Below, in pieces: positions 1-11,244 of a stretch of 64,000 nucleotides of DNA. A model generated the notes under the pieces. It had not been told where the DNA came from and made no database searches. It saw only the letters and a list, made by a program, of their open reading frames with translations. The stretch lies in NCBI RefSeq assembly GCF_035046485.1, contig NC_085137.1, positions 38,608,566 through 38,672,565 on the forward strand, read 5' to 3'. A program made the translations under genes and the position numbers. This DNA comes from Aedes albopictus. Taxonomy: Eukaryota; Arthropoda; Insecta; Diptera; Culicidae. Positions within the stretch are counted from its first letter, which is position 1; every line of letters starts with the position of its first letter.

Positions 1-590
1 AATACTGCACAAATTCTAGGAGAACTCTGTAGAAGCTCCAGGTGAAATTTTTGGAGAAACTCCAGTAGAAATATCTGTAGGAACTTGAATCTAGAGAAGA
101 AACCATTGTAACATCTTAACAATTTTGTTATGTAATAAATGGACAGACCCATACCAGGATCGAACAACTTCGGAATAATTTTACTGATAAGTTTAATACA
201 AATTTCATCAAATTTGAAGCAGCAATGGTATCAAACGTATGGTATGCGTGCTTTTCAATAACCAGTATGTAGGTCATAAAACGAATATGATGAGTGCATC
301 CATTCAATCTTCACAATACCCGCCGCAGTTTGCGGTTAAAAGTACAGCGTTCTGTTACTGATATCCCCCAACACATGTAGCAGTCCAGAACTAGGACTAG
401 ATAGTCAGCCGACTGAAATAGATAGCTTCAGTCCGAGCTTCTGCGGCAGGATATCGATTTCCCCGGTCGGAACTGGGTTACGCCCGGCTAGTGACCTCTC
501 GCACCGAATGAGCGGCGAATGAGCTGCTGTCTGTTGATGAACAACCCACCACCACCACTCGACCAGACTCATCCAATATTAATGTTGCAG
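1..590. other. unique DNA with a short satellite stretch at the left edge
   Basis: The first ~110 bases are a decayed run of the GGAAxTCCTGGA-type satellite that recurs through the window. The rest to 590 is moderately GC-rich unique sequence. I see no coding signal in either strand beyond short chance frames. Confidence 0.5.
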
Positions 591-603
591 AAGCACCATA
601 CCT
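591..603. repeat. left target-site duplication of the SINE
   Basis: AAGCACCATACCT, repeated exactly at 856-868 directly after the (AAG)n tail. The match could extend 2 bases leftward into tail sequence. Confidence 0.85.
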
Positions 604-855
604 GGGTCTCCAGTTAGCCTAGTGGTTAAGGCTTTGGATCGCCAATCCGGAAAGGGCGGGTTCGATTCCCGAAATTTTCTCGACTCCCTGGGCATAGTGT
701 ACATTGTACTTGCCTCACAATATACAAATTCATACAATGGCAGGCAAAGAAAGCCCTTCAATTAATAACTGTGGAAGTGCTCAAAAGAACACTAAATTTG
801 AAGCAAGGCAGGCCAAGTCCCAGTGGGGACGTAGAGCCATAAAAAGAAGAAGAAG
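604..855 (+). mobile_element. tRNA-derived SINE, complete, with 13-bp TSD
   Basis: The head carries an RNA polymerase III type 2 promoter: an A-box-like TAGCCTAGTGGTTAAGG (about 613-629) and a perfect B box GGTTCGATTCC (about 659-669). The 3' end reads GGGACGTAGAGCCATAAA followed by an (AAG)n tail. The insertion is bounded by AAGCACCATACCT at 591-603 and 856-868, a target-site duplication that fixes both ends. This resembles the Feilai-type tRNA SINEs of Aedes; the family name is my recollection. The same 3' end recurs near 47.94 kb, as expected if a partner LINE recognises the tail. Confidence 0.85.
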
Positions 856-868
856 AAGCACCATACCT

Positions 869-2320
869 CTCGTAAACGTTTGTTTGGTCGACGCATTTCG
901 GTCGGCGCTTCTACATGCACCGAATCACGAATGCAACTCGGAAATGTGTCAATTTCTGGCTGTTGATTGCACTACTACCATCTAGCAGTGTCCAGATGAC
1001 GACGATGCCCAGACACCCACTGATGGACGTCGCGCGGAATGCGCAAATTCTGAATTATCGTGAGACGACCCGAGAATAACGGACGGATGAACAACACAGA
1101 ATGCAATTACTCATATGCAGTTTGCACTCGTTAATGGCGCCCTAGCTGGTACCAATAGCCGTCCAGTGCATTCAGTGATGCGTGATTGATGAAAGTATCG
1201 TCCAACGGCACGAACTGGGTCGGCCTCTTTCACAACTCATCCCTACGGTGCGGGGGAAATGCTCTATACATAATTGAATTCGGAAGTAATTTTCAACTGA
1301 AATACGTTCGATTTGTTTGTAAATATTTGATTGGAACAGGGTGGATGCCTGTCCGGAGCGGGATACGTGCCGTACTGTGCCTATGTTCGATGGAGTGCGG
1401 AGTCGTTAGCTATTCAAGGGGGAATGTGTGTCGCCGTATGTGGATTTCAGGTATTCTACTAGAAACAAATCAACCGTAAACATAAAATCCCTTCTGCAGA
1501 CAGGGTAATCCGACGGTAATGATGTCAAAATTAACATAATAACGCGTAAAGTGTTCATAACCGCCAAAGATCGTCGCATAAAACGAAAGAAAGAAGTCTT
1601 CCGCAACGAAAAATAAACAGCTTTGCGAAAGAATGAACCTAGGGTAGATGTGCCAGATTTCGCCATTGGGTTCGAAAAAAAAAACATCTCCCAATTATCG
1701 AAGTAGGGATCCGTATTGATACTACTGCTCTTTGCAGCTGCAAGTAGAGAAAGTAACAAGTTACTTACTAACAACAAACGAAGCGTCCTGAACTAACCAT
1801 TTAACCCAGCGTAGGTACTATGCTTTGTGACCCCCTGGTGGGTCACCGGGTGATTTTCGGTGGTTGGAAAACTTTAGCCTGCTTGTAGTCTAAAGCTATT
1901 GCATACGCCGATCTCGAATTTTCTTTTGATATCATAAAGCTGTTTTTGTAAATTACTTTAAAAATGGTTTTAAATCTCACATAATTTGGACATCTCTTAC
2001 AAAATTTGGAAACTTTATTCTTTTGACTCAGATATCAAAAGTAAACTCTTGAGTTTCTGCAGAGTAGATGTAATGTTGACGTTTTCATTGATTTTCTGAG
2101 ATTTGGAAAAGTTTTCAGACTTAAATTTCCCAAGCACTTTCAAAAGCTTGTATAATGGCACGTTGTGTCCTTTTTCCAAACAGTTTCAAACAATTTGTAG
2201 ATGAGTATTCACACGACAATTTATGCCCCAGAAAACTTGAATTTGGCTTTTCCCCAAAATTCTTAAATGTATATGGGTCGCCACATTCTATGGCCTGTAA
2301 AAGTGTGTCGTGACCGGTCG
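869..2320. other. unique intergenic DNA, no feature recognised
   Basis: Moderately GC-rich to about 1800, then AT-rich. Short frames of 70-123 codons here have no recognisable domain, lack a consistent start context and overlap on both strands. Confidence 0.5.
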
Positions 2321-3110
2321 TGAAGTTTACCGAAAAAAAAAGGGAAATCCCTGGAACAAACCCGGGAAGAACCCAGTGGAGAATCTATGAAGGAATCCCT
2401 GAAATAAGTCTGGAGGAATCCCTGAAGAAATTGCTGAAGGAATCTTACAGGAATCTCTTAAAGCATCCCGAGAGAAATCCTTGACAGAATCCTGAGGAAA
2501 TCTTTGGAAAATCCTTGAAAGAATCATTGAAGGATCCTGGGATTAGTCCCGGATGAATTCCATGAAAGAATCCGAAGTGGAATCCCGGAAGCAACCCGAA
2601 AGGAATCCCTGAATTATTTTTGGGCGAATTTCTGGAAGATCCACTATGAAAATCTCGGGAGGAATTCCTAAAAGAACTTTGGGAGGACTCCCTGGAAAAA
2701 TGCCTAAAGGAAACCTAGGAAGAATCTCTGAAGATATCCCAGAAGGAATTCCGGGAGTAGTCCCTAGAAGAATCCTCTGCAGAATCCCAGGAGCAGTCCT
2801 TGAAAGAATTCCGGAAGAAATATCTTAAGAAATTCTAGGAGAAATTCCTGGAAAATTTCAAAAAGAATCTCTAAAGGACTCCCTGGAATAATATCTCTTC
2901 CTTTAGGTTAATACCTCACACAACCTTACACAAGAATTCCTGAAGGAATCACAGCAGGAATTTCGAGAGTAATCACTAGAGAACCCTTGAGAAATCCTTG
3001 AGAGATTCCTGAATAAATCTCTAAAATAATTACGGAAGAAATTGGTCAAATAATTTTCGAAGGGATCCCTGAGGAAGTCTTGGGAAGAATCAACACCCAA
3101 GTAACATTTG
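2321..3110. repeat. degenerate 12-bp satellite block
   Basis: Repeated variants of GGAATCCCTGAA and GAATCTCTGAAG, with AATCCC/AATTCC spaced about 12 bases apart. Because the unit is a multiple of three, open frames rich in P, G, I, E, S and F arise on both strands; they are not genes. The block ends near a CCCAAGTAAC motif at 3099 that often borders small mosquito MITEs. Confidence 0.8.
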
Positions 3111-3371
3111 GATAACCAATAAGTCTTGAAGGGATTTTGAGAATCGTTATAAAACCGAATAGCTTTTAATTTGGTTTTATGATGGTTCTGTTTGACTAAA
3201 AAATATTACTAGGAAATGAAGGAATCGTGGGAGAAATCTTAGGAAAATCCCATTTATTATCAAGCAATATCGGGAGGATTGAGGAATCCTGGGAGTGAAC
3301 CCTTAGAAATCCTGAAGTAAACCCAGCCTTAAGGAATCCCGGAAGGGGGGAGTGCGGTAATATCGTATATC

Positions 3372-4385
3372 CCCAGACAACAAAAAAGTGCCCAGACTGT
3401 AAAAGTGCCTTATGCGTACAAAAGTGGAGGCGCTATACGTACATTAACAGAACAATAATAACGCTATATGACTTGAAGCGATATCTTAAGCGATGTACTG
3501 TGAGCACTATTGCGACGTAATTCAGCATCTTATGCGACTTAATAATATTCGAAAAAAAAACAATTCCTTTCAGCTCGATATCGAACTAATGATCTTTGGA
3601 TTGTTGAGCCACACTTAACACTTAACATAAAACGCTACTTATGAAACTAGCTGATTAATTATCATGATATTCTAACTCACCTCAGCGTTTGAAATGCGCT
3701 TGGTTCACCTGCGCTGTGCGTGTTTGGCAGACTATCTGGAGTTAAAAACGACGAGGCACCATTTCCCGCACAGTTTTCACTACACCTCTCTGGCTGGCAC
3801 CTCCCATTGTTGATTATCAAGCCAATAAAACAAATAATGATGACTTTATAACCATAATTACGGCTGTTCACTTTCTTTTAGCATTTTGGCCATGCATCCG
3901 CAGCCCAACAGCAACTCTTCATTATTATCACATATAAAATCGCATTATGTAAACATAAACACTTCTAGCTTATGCGAATTTGTATGCATACTTTTTATTT
4001 GTACTGTTATGCGATTTCATCCGTACACCAATGCGAGGTAAACAGACACAATAAGAAAAGTACCAAGCGAAGTCGTATAATCATCGCAGTACGCAATTAT
4101 GCGAATTCATTTGACGCTTTGCGGGTTTACTCGCACGTTTTTGCGAATAAGTAAAGATCATCGTAATAAAACATCGGAATGGCATCTACTACGATGTACT
4201 CATACCAAATAAAACTTGATTTGTATTCTTATATGACTTTATCTGATGCGTCGTAATAAGTTAAAAAAATCGCATCATATGCGACGAATATTGTCCGTCC
4301 GCTGTACATATATGCGATAGTGATTTAAAAAAGTACTTCATACGATGTACAACGTGCATTCTTAAGCAATTCCTGGTTGTCTGGG
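3372..4385. mobile_element. MITE-like element with CCCAGACAAC inverted ends
   Basis: Ends are CCCAGACAAC (3372-3381) and GTTGTCTGGG (4376-4385). The arms are rich in short GCGAT, TGCGA and CGCAT motifs near both ends, typical of subterminal transposase-binding repeats. I could not identify a clean target duplication. The interior (about 3545-3930) looks unlike the arms and may be a captured or nested segment; it holds a minus-strand open stretch described in the findings. Confidence 0.55.
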
Positions 4386-4830
4386 TTGTTCCTTAAGGAA
4401 AATTAGAGAAGTTCCTTCAAAGAAGAATTTCAGAAAGGCATTCTGAAGGAATGCCAAAAGAAAACCTTAGAGAAATCTTTAAAGGAATCCCTGAAAGAAG
4501 CTCGGGAGGTATCCTCAACGGAAACCTAGAAGAAATCCATTGAGAAACCTCGAGAAGAATCTCAGTAGAAGTCCCTTGAAGTAACATGGGAAAATAGAGG
4601 AATCTGGAAAAGAATCCCTGGAGGAAATCCAGGAGATATCCCAGTATGAATCTCTGAAGGATTCCTGTGAAGCAATAGTTGGCAGAACCCCTGACGAAAT
4701 CCTGGAATGATTCTATTAAGGAATCTCTTAAAATCATGAAAGGAATCTAAGAAAGATTTCTTATTAGAATCCCGGAATAAATAAACGAATAAAATCTTTA
4801 GAAGAATTGGAAAGTTCAAAAAAAAAGATT
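4386..4830. repeat. degenerate 12-bp satellite block
   Basis: Variants of GGAATCxCTGAAAGAA repeat at about 12-base spacing. Frames on the minus strand here (about 106 and 85 codons) are satellite translations, not genes. Confidence 0.75.
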
Positions 4831-5243
4831 TAAGGATTTCGTGACGAGGGAGGTTCGACTGGAATTTGGTATCAAGTGGATTTCGGCATTTTTATCTTTG
4901 CCTACGTTTCTGCGATTTAATTATAAAATTGTGGTTTCTGTTTGACTTACTCAATATTAAGACGAGATATTAAAATTATTTTTAAAAATATAATGAGTTT
5001 ATTTCTCTCCACAACGGGCATCGCTAAATGGAATATACATCAGTCATATCACTTTCATTTTTGTGCGTTTCAGAGCTTTCTGTAGTTACGTCTGTCTTGA
5101 CCGGATTGTCTCAAACAGTTGAATTTGATTTTTCAATCAGCGGTTTCCAGAAAACAGTCTTTTTAGCTTGTCGTCTTAATATTGAGAAAGTATATAATTC
5201 ATCCAAGAACCAACATTTTGTAATTAAATAAAATATAATTCTA

Positions 5244-5282
5244 GGCCCTGAAGAAGACCTCATCTCGGGTCGAATCGTAGGT
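5244..5282 (+). ncRNA. degenerate hammerhead-like remnant (Penelope-type terminal repeat?)
   Basis: CCTGAAGA is followed by a GACC/GGTC stem and CGAATCGTAGG, the order seen in the hammerhead-like cassette of the window's Penelope element. The core has decayed (GAATC in place of GAAAC) and stem I is weak. Most likely an old solo terminal-repeat fragment in an otherwise AT-rich, geneless stretch (4831-5400). Confidence 0.3.
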
Positions 5283-5399
5283 GAAGGTAAAAAAAAGTAG
5301 TCAAGGCATAATTTATGATTGAGAAGTCGAAACCTACTTGATATTTAAGGATCTGTTTCGGCATTTTTCTCGAGATTTCTTCCAGGGTTCTTTGAGGGA

Positions 5400-6010
5400 T
5401 ACTTTTTATTGATTCTTCTCGGGAACGATAAAGAAGTCTAGGGAGATATCATTTTCAGAAGGAATTCTGAGAGGAATCCCTGCAATAATTTTAGAGGAAT
5501 TCCTGAAAGATTCCCGAGAGATATATATAAATGGTATTTCAAGAGGAATCACTGGCTGAAAGCCAGAATAAATTTCTATAAAAATCCCAGGATTAATGAT
5601 TTCTTTTGGGGTTTTTGTCGAGAATCCTTCAAGGAATCCTTTGCTGGATTCTTTCATCTCGGCAACGCTGAAGAGATCATGAGAACAATCTAGGAAGGAG
5701 TCCCTGGATGAATCTCAGAAGAAATTTCCTGAAGGAATATCGAGAGAAATCCCTGAAATAATTTAAAAGATTGTTTAGGTCTCCGGAAGGATACGCTTTG
5801 GAGAAACCGGGAAGAATCCCTGTAAAACATCATGAGTATAGTTCCTGGAGAAATCCCAAGAAGGCTACTTGAAATTTCTTAGTGAGTCCCAAGCAGAATA
5901 CTGATAGGGATCCAATGGACAAATCCTGAGACGAATCTCACGAAGTTTCTTGGTAGAAATTACGCGTTGAACCCTGGTAGGAATCTAAGGAGAAATCCTT
6001 GCACAAATAC
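5400..6010. repeat. degenerate 12-bp satellite block
   Basis: Runs of GGAATCCCTG, GAATTCCTGAAAG and GAATCTAAGGAG at about 12-base spacing, same family as the neighbouring blocks but more decayed. Confidence 0.7.
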
Positions 6011-6192
6011 GAGGAGAAATTGTTCAATAATTTCATAAATACACCTCTATGGGAGGCATTGTGTGCAAACCAAAGTATCCGTGCTATAATTTATATCAGT
6101 GCCGTCCTAGTGTGACAGACGGCTTCTACGTACTTCAATGGTTTTGATGAAGACGCTATCTTTATGATTGAGTCATTTTTTGCAGTGCTTAA

Positions 6193-6547
6193 AGGCTCCC
6201 CCAAACCGACGCGACTCTTTTCCAGCGACACGACTTTTTGTCGCTATGTTTTTGTCGCGAAATCGCTGCGCACTGATTTGAAGGGGACCTTCCACACTGC
6301 GACGACGTCGTCGCAGGCGACAAGCGACAGTGCAGCGATTTTTGTACTTGTCGCCGGTGTGTCGCGGCGCTGGTCGCTGCATGCACAGTTTTCGTCGCTG
6401 TCGCGGGGCGACTAAGTTTTGTTTGTGACTAGTTTTCGCGTTGGTGTAGATGGTTGATGCGACGCATTTATCGCTGTAGTCGTTGAGAAAAATCGCGGCG
6501 ATAAAAAATCGTGTCGCCAGAAAAGTCGCCTTGGTTTGGGGGAGCCT
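6193..6547. mobile_element. PIF/Harbinger-type MITE with TAA duplication
   Basis: Inverted ends AGGCTCCCCCAAACC and GGTTTGGGGGAGCCT, flanked by TAA at 6190-6192 and 6548-6550. A 3-bp TWA target duplication is characteristic of PIF/Harbinger elements. The interior is unusually GC-rich and full of GTCGC/GCGAC motifs on both strands, which creates a 129-codon chance frame on the minus strand. No transposase is encoded. Confidence 0.8.
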
Positions 6548-6550
6548 TAA

Positions 6551-7380
6551 AAAGTAATGCATTTTCTCCCGAACGAAGCAAAATTTGTTCTTCTTTGACC
6601 GGTGCTTCGCAATCCATAGCTGTAGAGCTGTATGCCTTCATTGGCTAACACACTGCTAAAGAGAATGGGAGCAGGAACAATAAAAATTATGGCTTATTGT
6701 GAGGAACGATGGTTTAGCGGCGTGTGGCTCTCTGAATCTTTCTTTTCTCCAATGTGTACGGCAATGAACGTACTTGGTTACATGGAATCTCTCGCTGCAG
6801 CAAGTGAGAGCGAATGATCTCCAGGCAGCTTGCTTCACGAACCAAACGACCGATGAGGAACAGCGCTGTGGTGGCAGTTGGTTCCGGGTTTCTTTGCTAC
6901 CTTTGCGTGTTCATTCGTAATGGTAGCTGGCGCTGATAACTGATTGTTTTTTTTTTCCTTCATATTCACTCATATTCAAGCACTGTTTTTATGGCTTCAT
7001 CGGTTATTTTGTACTCAAAGTGTTAAGGAGTAAATAGAGGTGAAAGTGGATTATTTGATAGTATTTGCTAGGCTGTGAACAAATATAAATAGAAACTAGA
7101 ATTTTCAACTGTATGCATCATATTTTCGAGCCATGCAATCAAGTAGGTTTTTTTTTTATCTAATTCCCGTCCCGATTGAATAATAATCACAATGCCTCAT
7201 GACCAGTTTGGTTTCAATGACTAATTTAAAAATTAACTATCATATCACGTAAAACTACGACAATTTCCTTAACATAATAAGATTGAATAGTTGTCCCTCG
7301 AGTTCTATCTCCATCTAATCCACGTCTATTTTGGGCATAACAATTCCAGTCACACTTTCTACGTGACACTATGGTTCATA
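6551..7380. other. unique intergenic DNA, nothing recognised
   Basis: AT-rich sequence with poly-T runs at about 6950 and 7150. No repeat boundary or coding frame I can support. Confidence 0.45.
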
Positions 7381-8051
7381 GGATGGTCAAACATTATGAT
7401 TTGACCGTATTTGTGTTCTCGAAAAGTCGATCTAATTCTTGGCAATCCAAAACAAATCAAGTGTTCAAAGCACTATTGAGCAGAAAGCTTTCAAATTGAG
7501 ATGGATGTAGCTTTAGAATAACGTCCAAAATATTTCAAATCATAAAACGCCAAGACAGTGCAACGAAGAAATCTTTCTCTGTAGTTGTGAAATACAACGT
7601 TTCATGTGCAGAAAATCAACGCACCCGTTTGCCTGCACCTTTCCAAAGCGGAAGACAACTTGTTTGTTCATAATTTACCGACGGTAAAAAGCAGTAAAAT
7701 CTAAATTTGAAGTGCCACAGAGCTTTTGTGGGTTGTGAATTAAAGGTCAGTTATTCAATAAGTGAATTTGCCAAGTGAAAATTGAAAGATGATGAAGAAC
7801 TTTTTGGCTAGCTGCTGCTTTGGTTGCCTTCGTCATACGTAAAATGAGAAAAATTGTGAAGTCGTACGTAGAGTGAAATTGAAATGTGAAATTTTGCGTA
7901 ATTTTTCGATTTCCAGTGCTATAGGGTCTGGTTACTATTTGCTTCCATCGAATGTGTCATTGGAAGAGGTATGTTGGAATATCTGTAAGTATTGGCTATT
8001 TTCCATCTGATATGACGGAAATTGGCGCATATGACGAAGCAAATTTATACC
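7380..8051 (+). repeat. paralogous segment, copy 1 (partner at 49.42-51.58 kb)
   Basis: Diverged but colinear with 49420-51580 in the same orientation. Shared landmarks are the CTCGAAAAGTCG / TTCGAAAAGTCG region, TTTCTCTGT.GTTGTGAAATA, AATTTACCGACGG, TGAAGTGCCACAGAGCTTTT, GATGATGAAGA and the final GCGCATATGACGAAG. Each copy ends with an AG-bounded segment (7917-7968 here) followed by GTATGTTGG or GTAAGTTGG, like a small exon with splice donor. It may be the 5' part of a duplicated gene or an unclassified repeat. The next insertion begins just past it. Confidence 0.6.
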
Positions 8052-8079
8052 CTAAGGAATTTTAATTGAGCTCTTGAGA

Positions 8080-9314
8080 CGTGAAATTTTCTCGTGCTGT
8101 GTTTTTGCCTTCCGCCTGTCAGCATTTTCTAGAAGTTTTGAAGATGATTCTGCAGTTTTGGACTATTCTTAGTTTTTAGTATTTCGGTTTCAAACATTAA
8201 TTAAATAAGGGCGTTGTTTGGAAGGAAACCAAAAAGTGTGTTTATTTTTTCGGTGAAAGTGATTACGAACGCTAGAATAGAAGATAGTTCAGAGTGCCGC
8301 GTCGGGAGCTACGTCCTGAAGAAGATGGAGGAAAAAGTGTGTGGGTAACGAAGAGCTCAAGGTGATCGAGATGGGATGGCACAAGCGAGCAAACGTCCGC
8401 CGGATTATCGTGACGCTAAACATTGCTGGAACACTTCTTCCTCGCGACCGGAAAGGGCAAGCGATGTTTCTTCGACGAAGATGATTCAACATTGGTGAGA
8501 AAGTTCCTTTTAAATTTAATGCTTTTTAAACATTTATGAAAATGACGTACATAACATGTTAACAAAGTTCGTTCAAATCAGCCACCCGGAGACGGTTCTC
8601 CAAGCGTAAATTATGTTTGTTTCGTCGTTTATTTATTTATTTATTTATTTTTTTTGGTCAAGCGCCAAACGATGGTCGGTGCGCGTCAGTGAGGCGGTCT
8701 GTGCACGAATAAGGGTCGGGAAATGTAGATATTTTCTGCTCGTCGGAGAACTTTGATTCAATTCCTATCTACACCCTTTTGGACCTAGAGCTGAACTGTG
8801 ACGACGGCGCGACGGCTGTTTAATACGTGCGCGGAACGATTAGTGATAGTTTGGTTCATGTGTCAAAGATTTCCTCTCACTCTGAGAAAAAATGAGGCAA
8901 ATCAAAAAATATTTCTGCCAAAACTCCATGTGAAGAACAATAATCACAGACAATTAGATGATCGGCATTGGGCCACAAAAACTATACAACAATTGGTGAG
9001 ATCTTTCTAATATTATTTATTTATCAATAATTCTATTTCAGTATATATACATTTGTTATAAAACTACATATAAGTTGAAAATTCGCTATTTTCAACATCC
9101 TTTCATCTATTGGAAGCTGCTTCAGTTCTGGGCTCTTTCTAAGTTGATGAAGGGATTTATAAATGCTTGCAAGGACTTGGCCAGGTGTGTGGAGCTGAGT
9201 GAGTCTATGACATTGTAGATAGTAGCGACATCAGCAATGTCAATGGATATATTCAACTTTGCAACTCCATCCAAGATTTGTGCAAGTATTCATGCTATGC
9301 TATGCTATGCTATG
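8080..9314 (+). mobile_element. retroinsertion with (TATGC)n tail and 28-bp TSD
   Basis: A 28-bp sequence beginning CTAAGGAATTTTAATTGAGC lies at 8052-8079 and again, exactly, at 9315-9342. The DNA between ends in about four TATGC repeats (9295-9314), the tail of a target-primed retrotransposon on the plus strand. It has no long ORF, but GC-rich mRNA-like stretches (8240-8490 and 8650-8990) each run into ATTGGTGAGA, a good splice-donor context. It could be a truncated LINE, a non-autonomous element, or a chimeric copy of cellular RNA. Confidence 0.7.
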
Positions 9315-9842
9315 CTAAGGAATTTTAATTGAGCTCTTGAGATCGAGAAATTGGAATTGGAAGGTAAGTGAGAAATGTTACTGTCAGTTACGATTTGAAT
9401 CACTCAATCAACATTTTCTGAATCATTGATAGAAGCTGACATAGACTGACGTTCCTCTAGGTCTAGAGAGTGTAACAACTTTTCCATCACAATTACAACA
9501 CGATGGGTGTTCGCGAATTCTGCTCGAATTTTCCGTTTCACGCCTCCTCTCTTTGCCCGATGGATGATGGTGATGGCAATGACGAGATAGGAATGGAAAT
9601 TTTCGCACTTTACTCCGTGCAGATTTAGTCTTCCGCGCCGGATTTCCTCGGAATAAGGAATTTTACGCGGACGATAACGCTAATGGATTTATGTCATTAG
9701 AAATTAGGTTAATGGGACGGCAGCCGTTGTGAAATATTGGCTCGGGAAACGGATACCTTGGGCGATGGAAGCTGTGGAATTTAGGTCAGAAGATGGAAGA
9801 GAGATTTGGATTAATGTGACAGTTTAGATACAAATTTCTTCA

Positions 9843-10120
9843 AAACGTACGTAGCATATTTTTATGCAATTCAGTATCATATTTTTTGTTTTATACAACT
9901 CATTTCAGTATCATAATGACCGACTTTTCGGTACCGTGCGATTATGCAACTGAAATGAGTTGCATAATAAAAAATAGTTGCATATTGTTCATTATGCAAC
10001 TCATATGAGTTATATAATGAAAAAATCATTGCATAAAATTTTGTATGAAAGTTATTGCAAAACTCGTTACATAAATAACTTTTATGCAATTCAGTGTCAT
10101 AATTTCTATTTTATACTACT
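9843..10120. repeat. AT-rich compound repeat built on ATGCAACTCATTTCAG
   Basis: A block beginning TTTTATGCAATTCAGT at 9860 recurs at about 10079, followed by similar sequence. Between them, ATGCAAC(T)CAT motifs occur in both orientations, allowing strong hairpins (for example around 9900-9970). Probably a small decayed transposon. The short frames here are chance. Confidence 0.5.
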
Positions 10121-11233
10121 TTGTCCGATAAATTCAACCGTCAGTCATAAGATTTGGTCAACTTCATCAAACTTTCCAAATTGTTTGCCAGATCTGGGAT
10201 TGTTACGATCGAACTGTCCCCGTAGGAGAAAATTCAATTTCTTTTCAATCAGACCAGTAGGATGCATCATTCGTGAAGCAATCAGTATGCTGCTGACTTG
10301 ACTAGGACAGCGAACAAATCGCAGGAAAGTAGAGCAACAATGCTGCCGTTTTCCTCGTGGAGAAGTTCCATTCCGAGCAAGGGTCTAAAGCGGTGCAGAA
10401 TGTGCCAGCCAAGAAGGGGTTGAAGCGCCTTTTTCTTCGTTCCTGCTTCGAGGAAAAAAGTTAAACAAATGCAGTTTTCTTACCAGCAGCGTTCTGCTGC
10501 TGCGTATGCATTTGAGGGGTGGAAAGTTGTTCCTCATCGAGAGAGAGAGAGAAAAAAATTAAATTGTATCAGCTTGAAGTGGAATCAAATTTCCAATTGA
10601 ATTTCTTCTGCGCGTTCTGTTTTGTCGTTCAAGATACGAAGTTTCTTCTGTTGTCACATCATTATCATTTCCACCGAAGGGGGAAAGTTATTGCATTTTA
10701 AATGCGTAATCAAATTTGACTCCTGGAGTGATGGGCGTAACCTACCGTAGGTTTGTGTCGATGTCAAGTCAACAAACAACTTCAGCTTGAGAAATTAGTT
10801 TAAAAATCTGAATATCGAGATCACAGCAGGGAGCATTTTTGGTGCTTTGCATATCCAAAGCAAAGGAAAGGGTTCGTCCTTTGCGTGAGAGAAAATCTCC
10901 TGGATTTGAATCTGTCGTCCGTAATTGAGTCCTCGGAAAACAATAGCCTCGAGCTGTCTGGATCGCTCTCGGGACAACGTTCTCACAAGTCAGGTCTGCT
11001 TTTTGACCCATCCTAGAATTGGGCCAGACCCCGGTCAGGAGGTCAACAATGATTTGGGCTGACCCCGGACGGGAAATCCTCCCAACTAGTTTTTGATTAA
11101 ATATGCTGGGATGGACCATTGTTCTCGTTTCATCAATCTTTCAAGTGCATGGGAATTCTTTTTTCATTCGAAAGGGATGCCAGTTGTGAAGACGTGTCTT
11201 CATTTTAAAGGCGTTAAACCGGGTAAGGATATT
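10121..11233. other. unique intergenic DNA up to the RTE insertion
   Basis: Contains a (GA)n run at about 10540 and otherwise unremarkable sequence. A minus-strand open stretch (10769-11119) has no recognised motif and I do not call it. Confidence 0.4.
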
Positions 11234-11244
11234 TTTGACACATT

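Noticed and set aside
604..680. tRNA gene
   Set aside because: Good A and B boxes, but the acceptor and anticodon arms do not pair properly and the unit has a SINE body, (AAG)n tail and target duplication. The same reasoning applies to 31192-31390 and 58700-58864.
6173..6562. 129-codon minus-strand frame rich in Arg, Ala and Thr
   Set aside because: Lies almost wholly inside the GTCGC-rich Harbinger-type MITE and overlaps a frame on the other strand.
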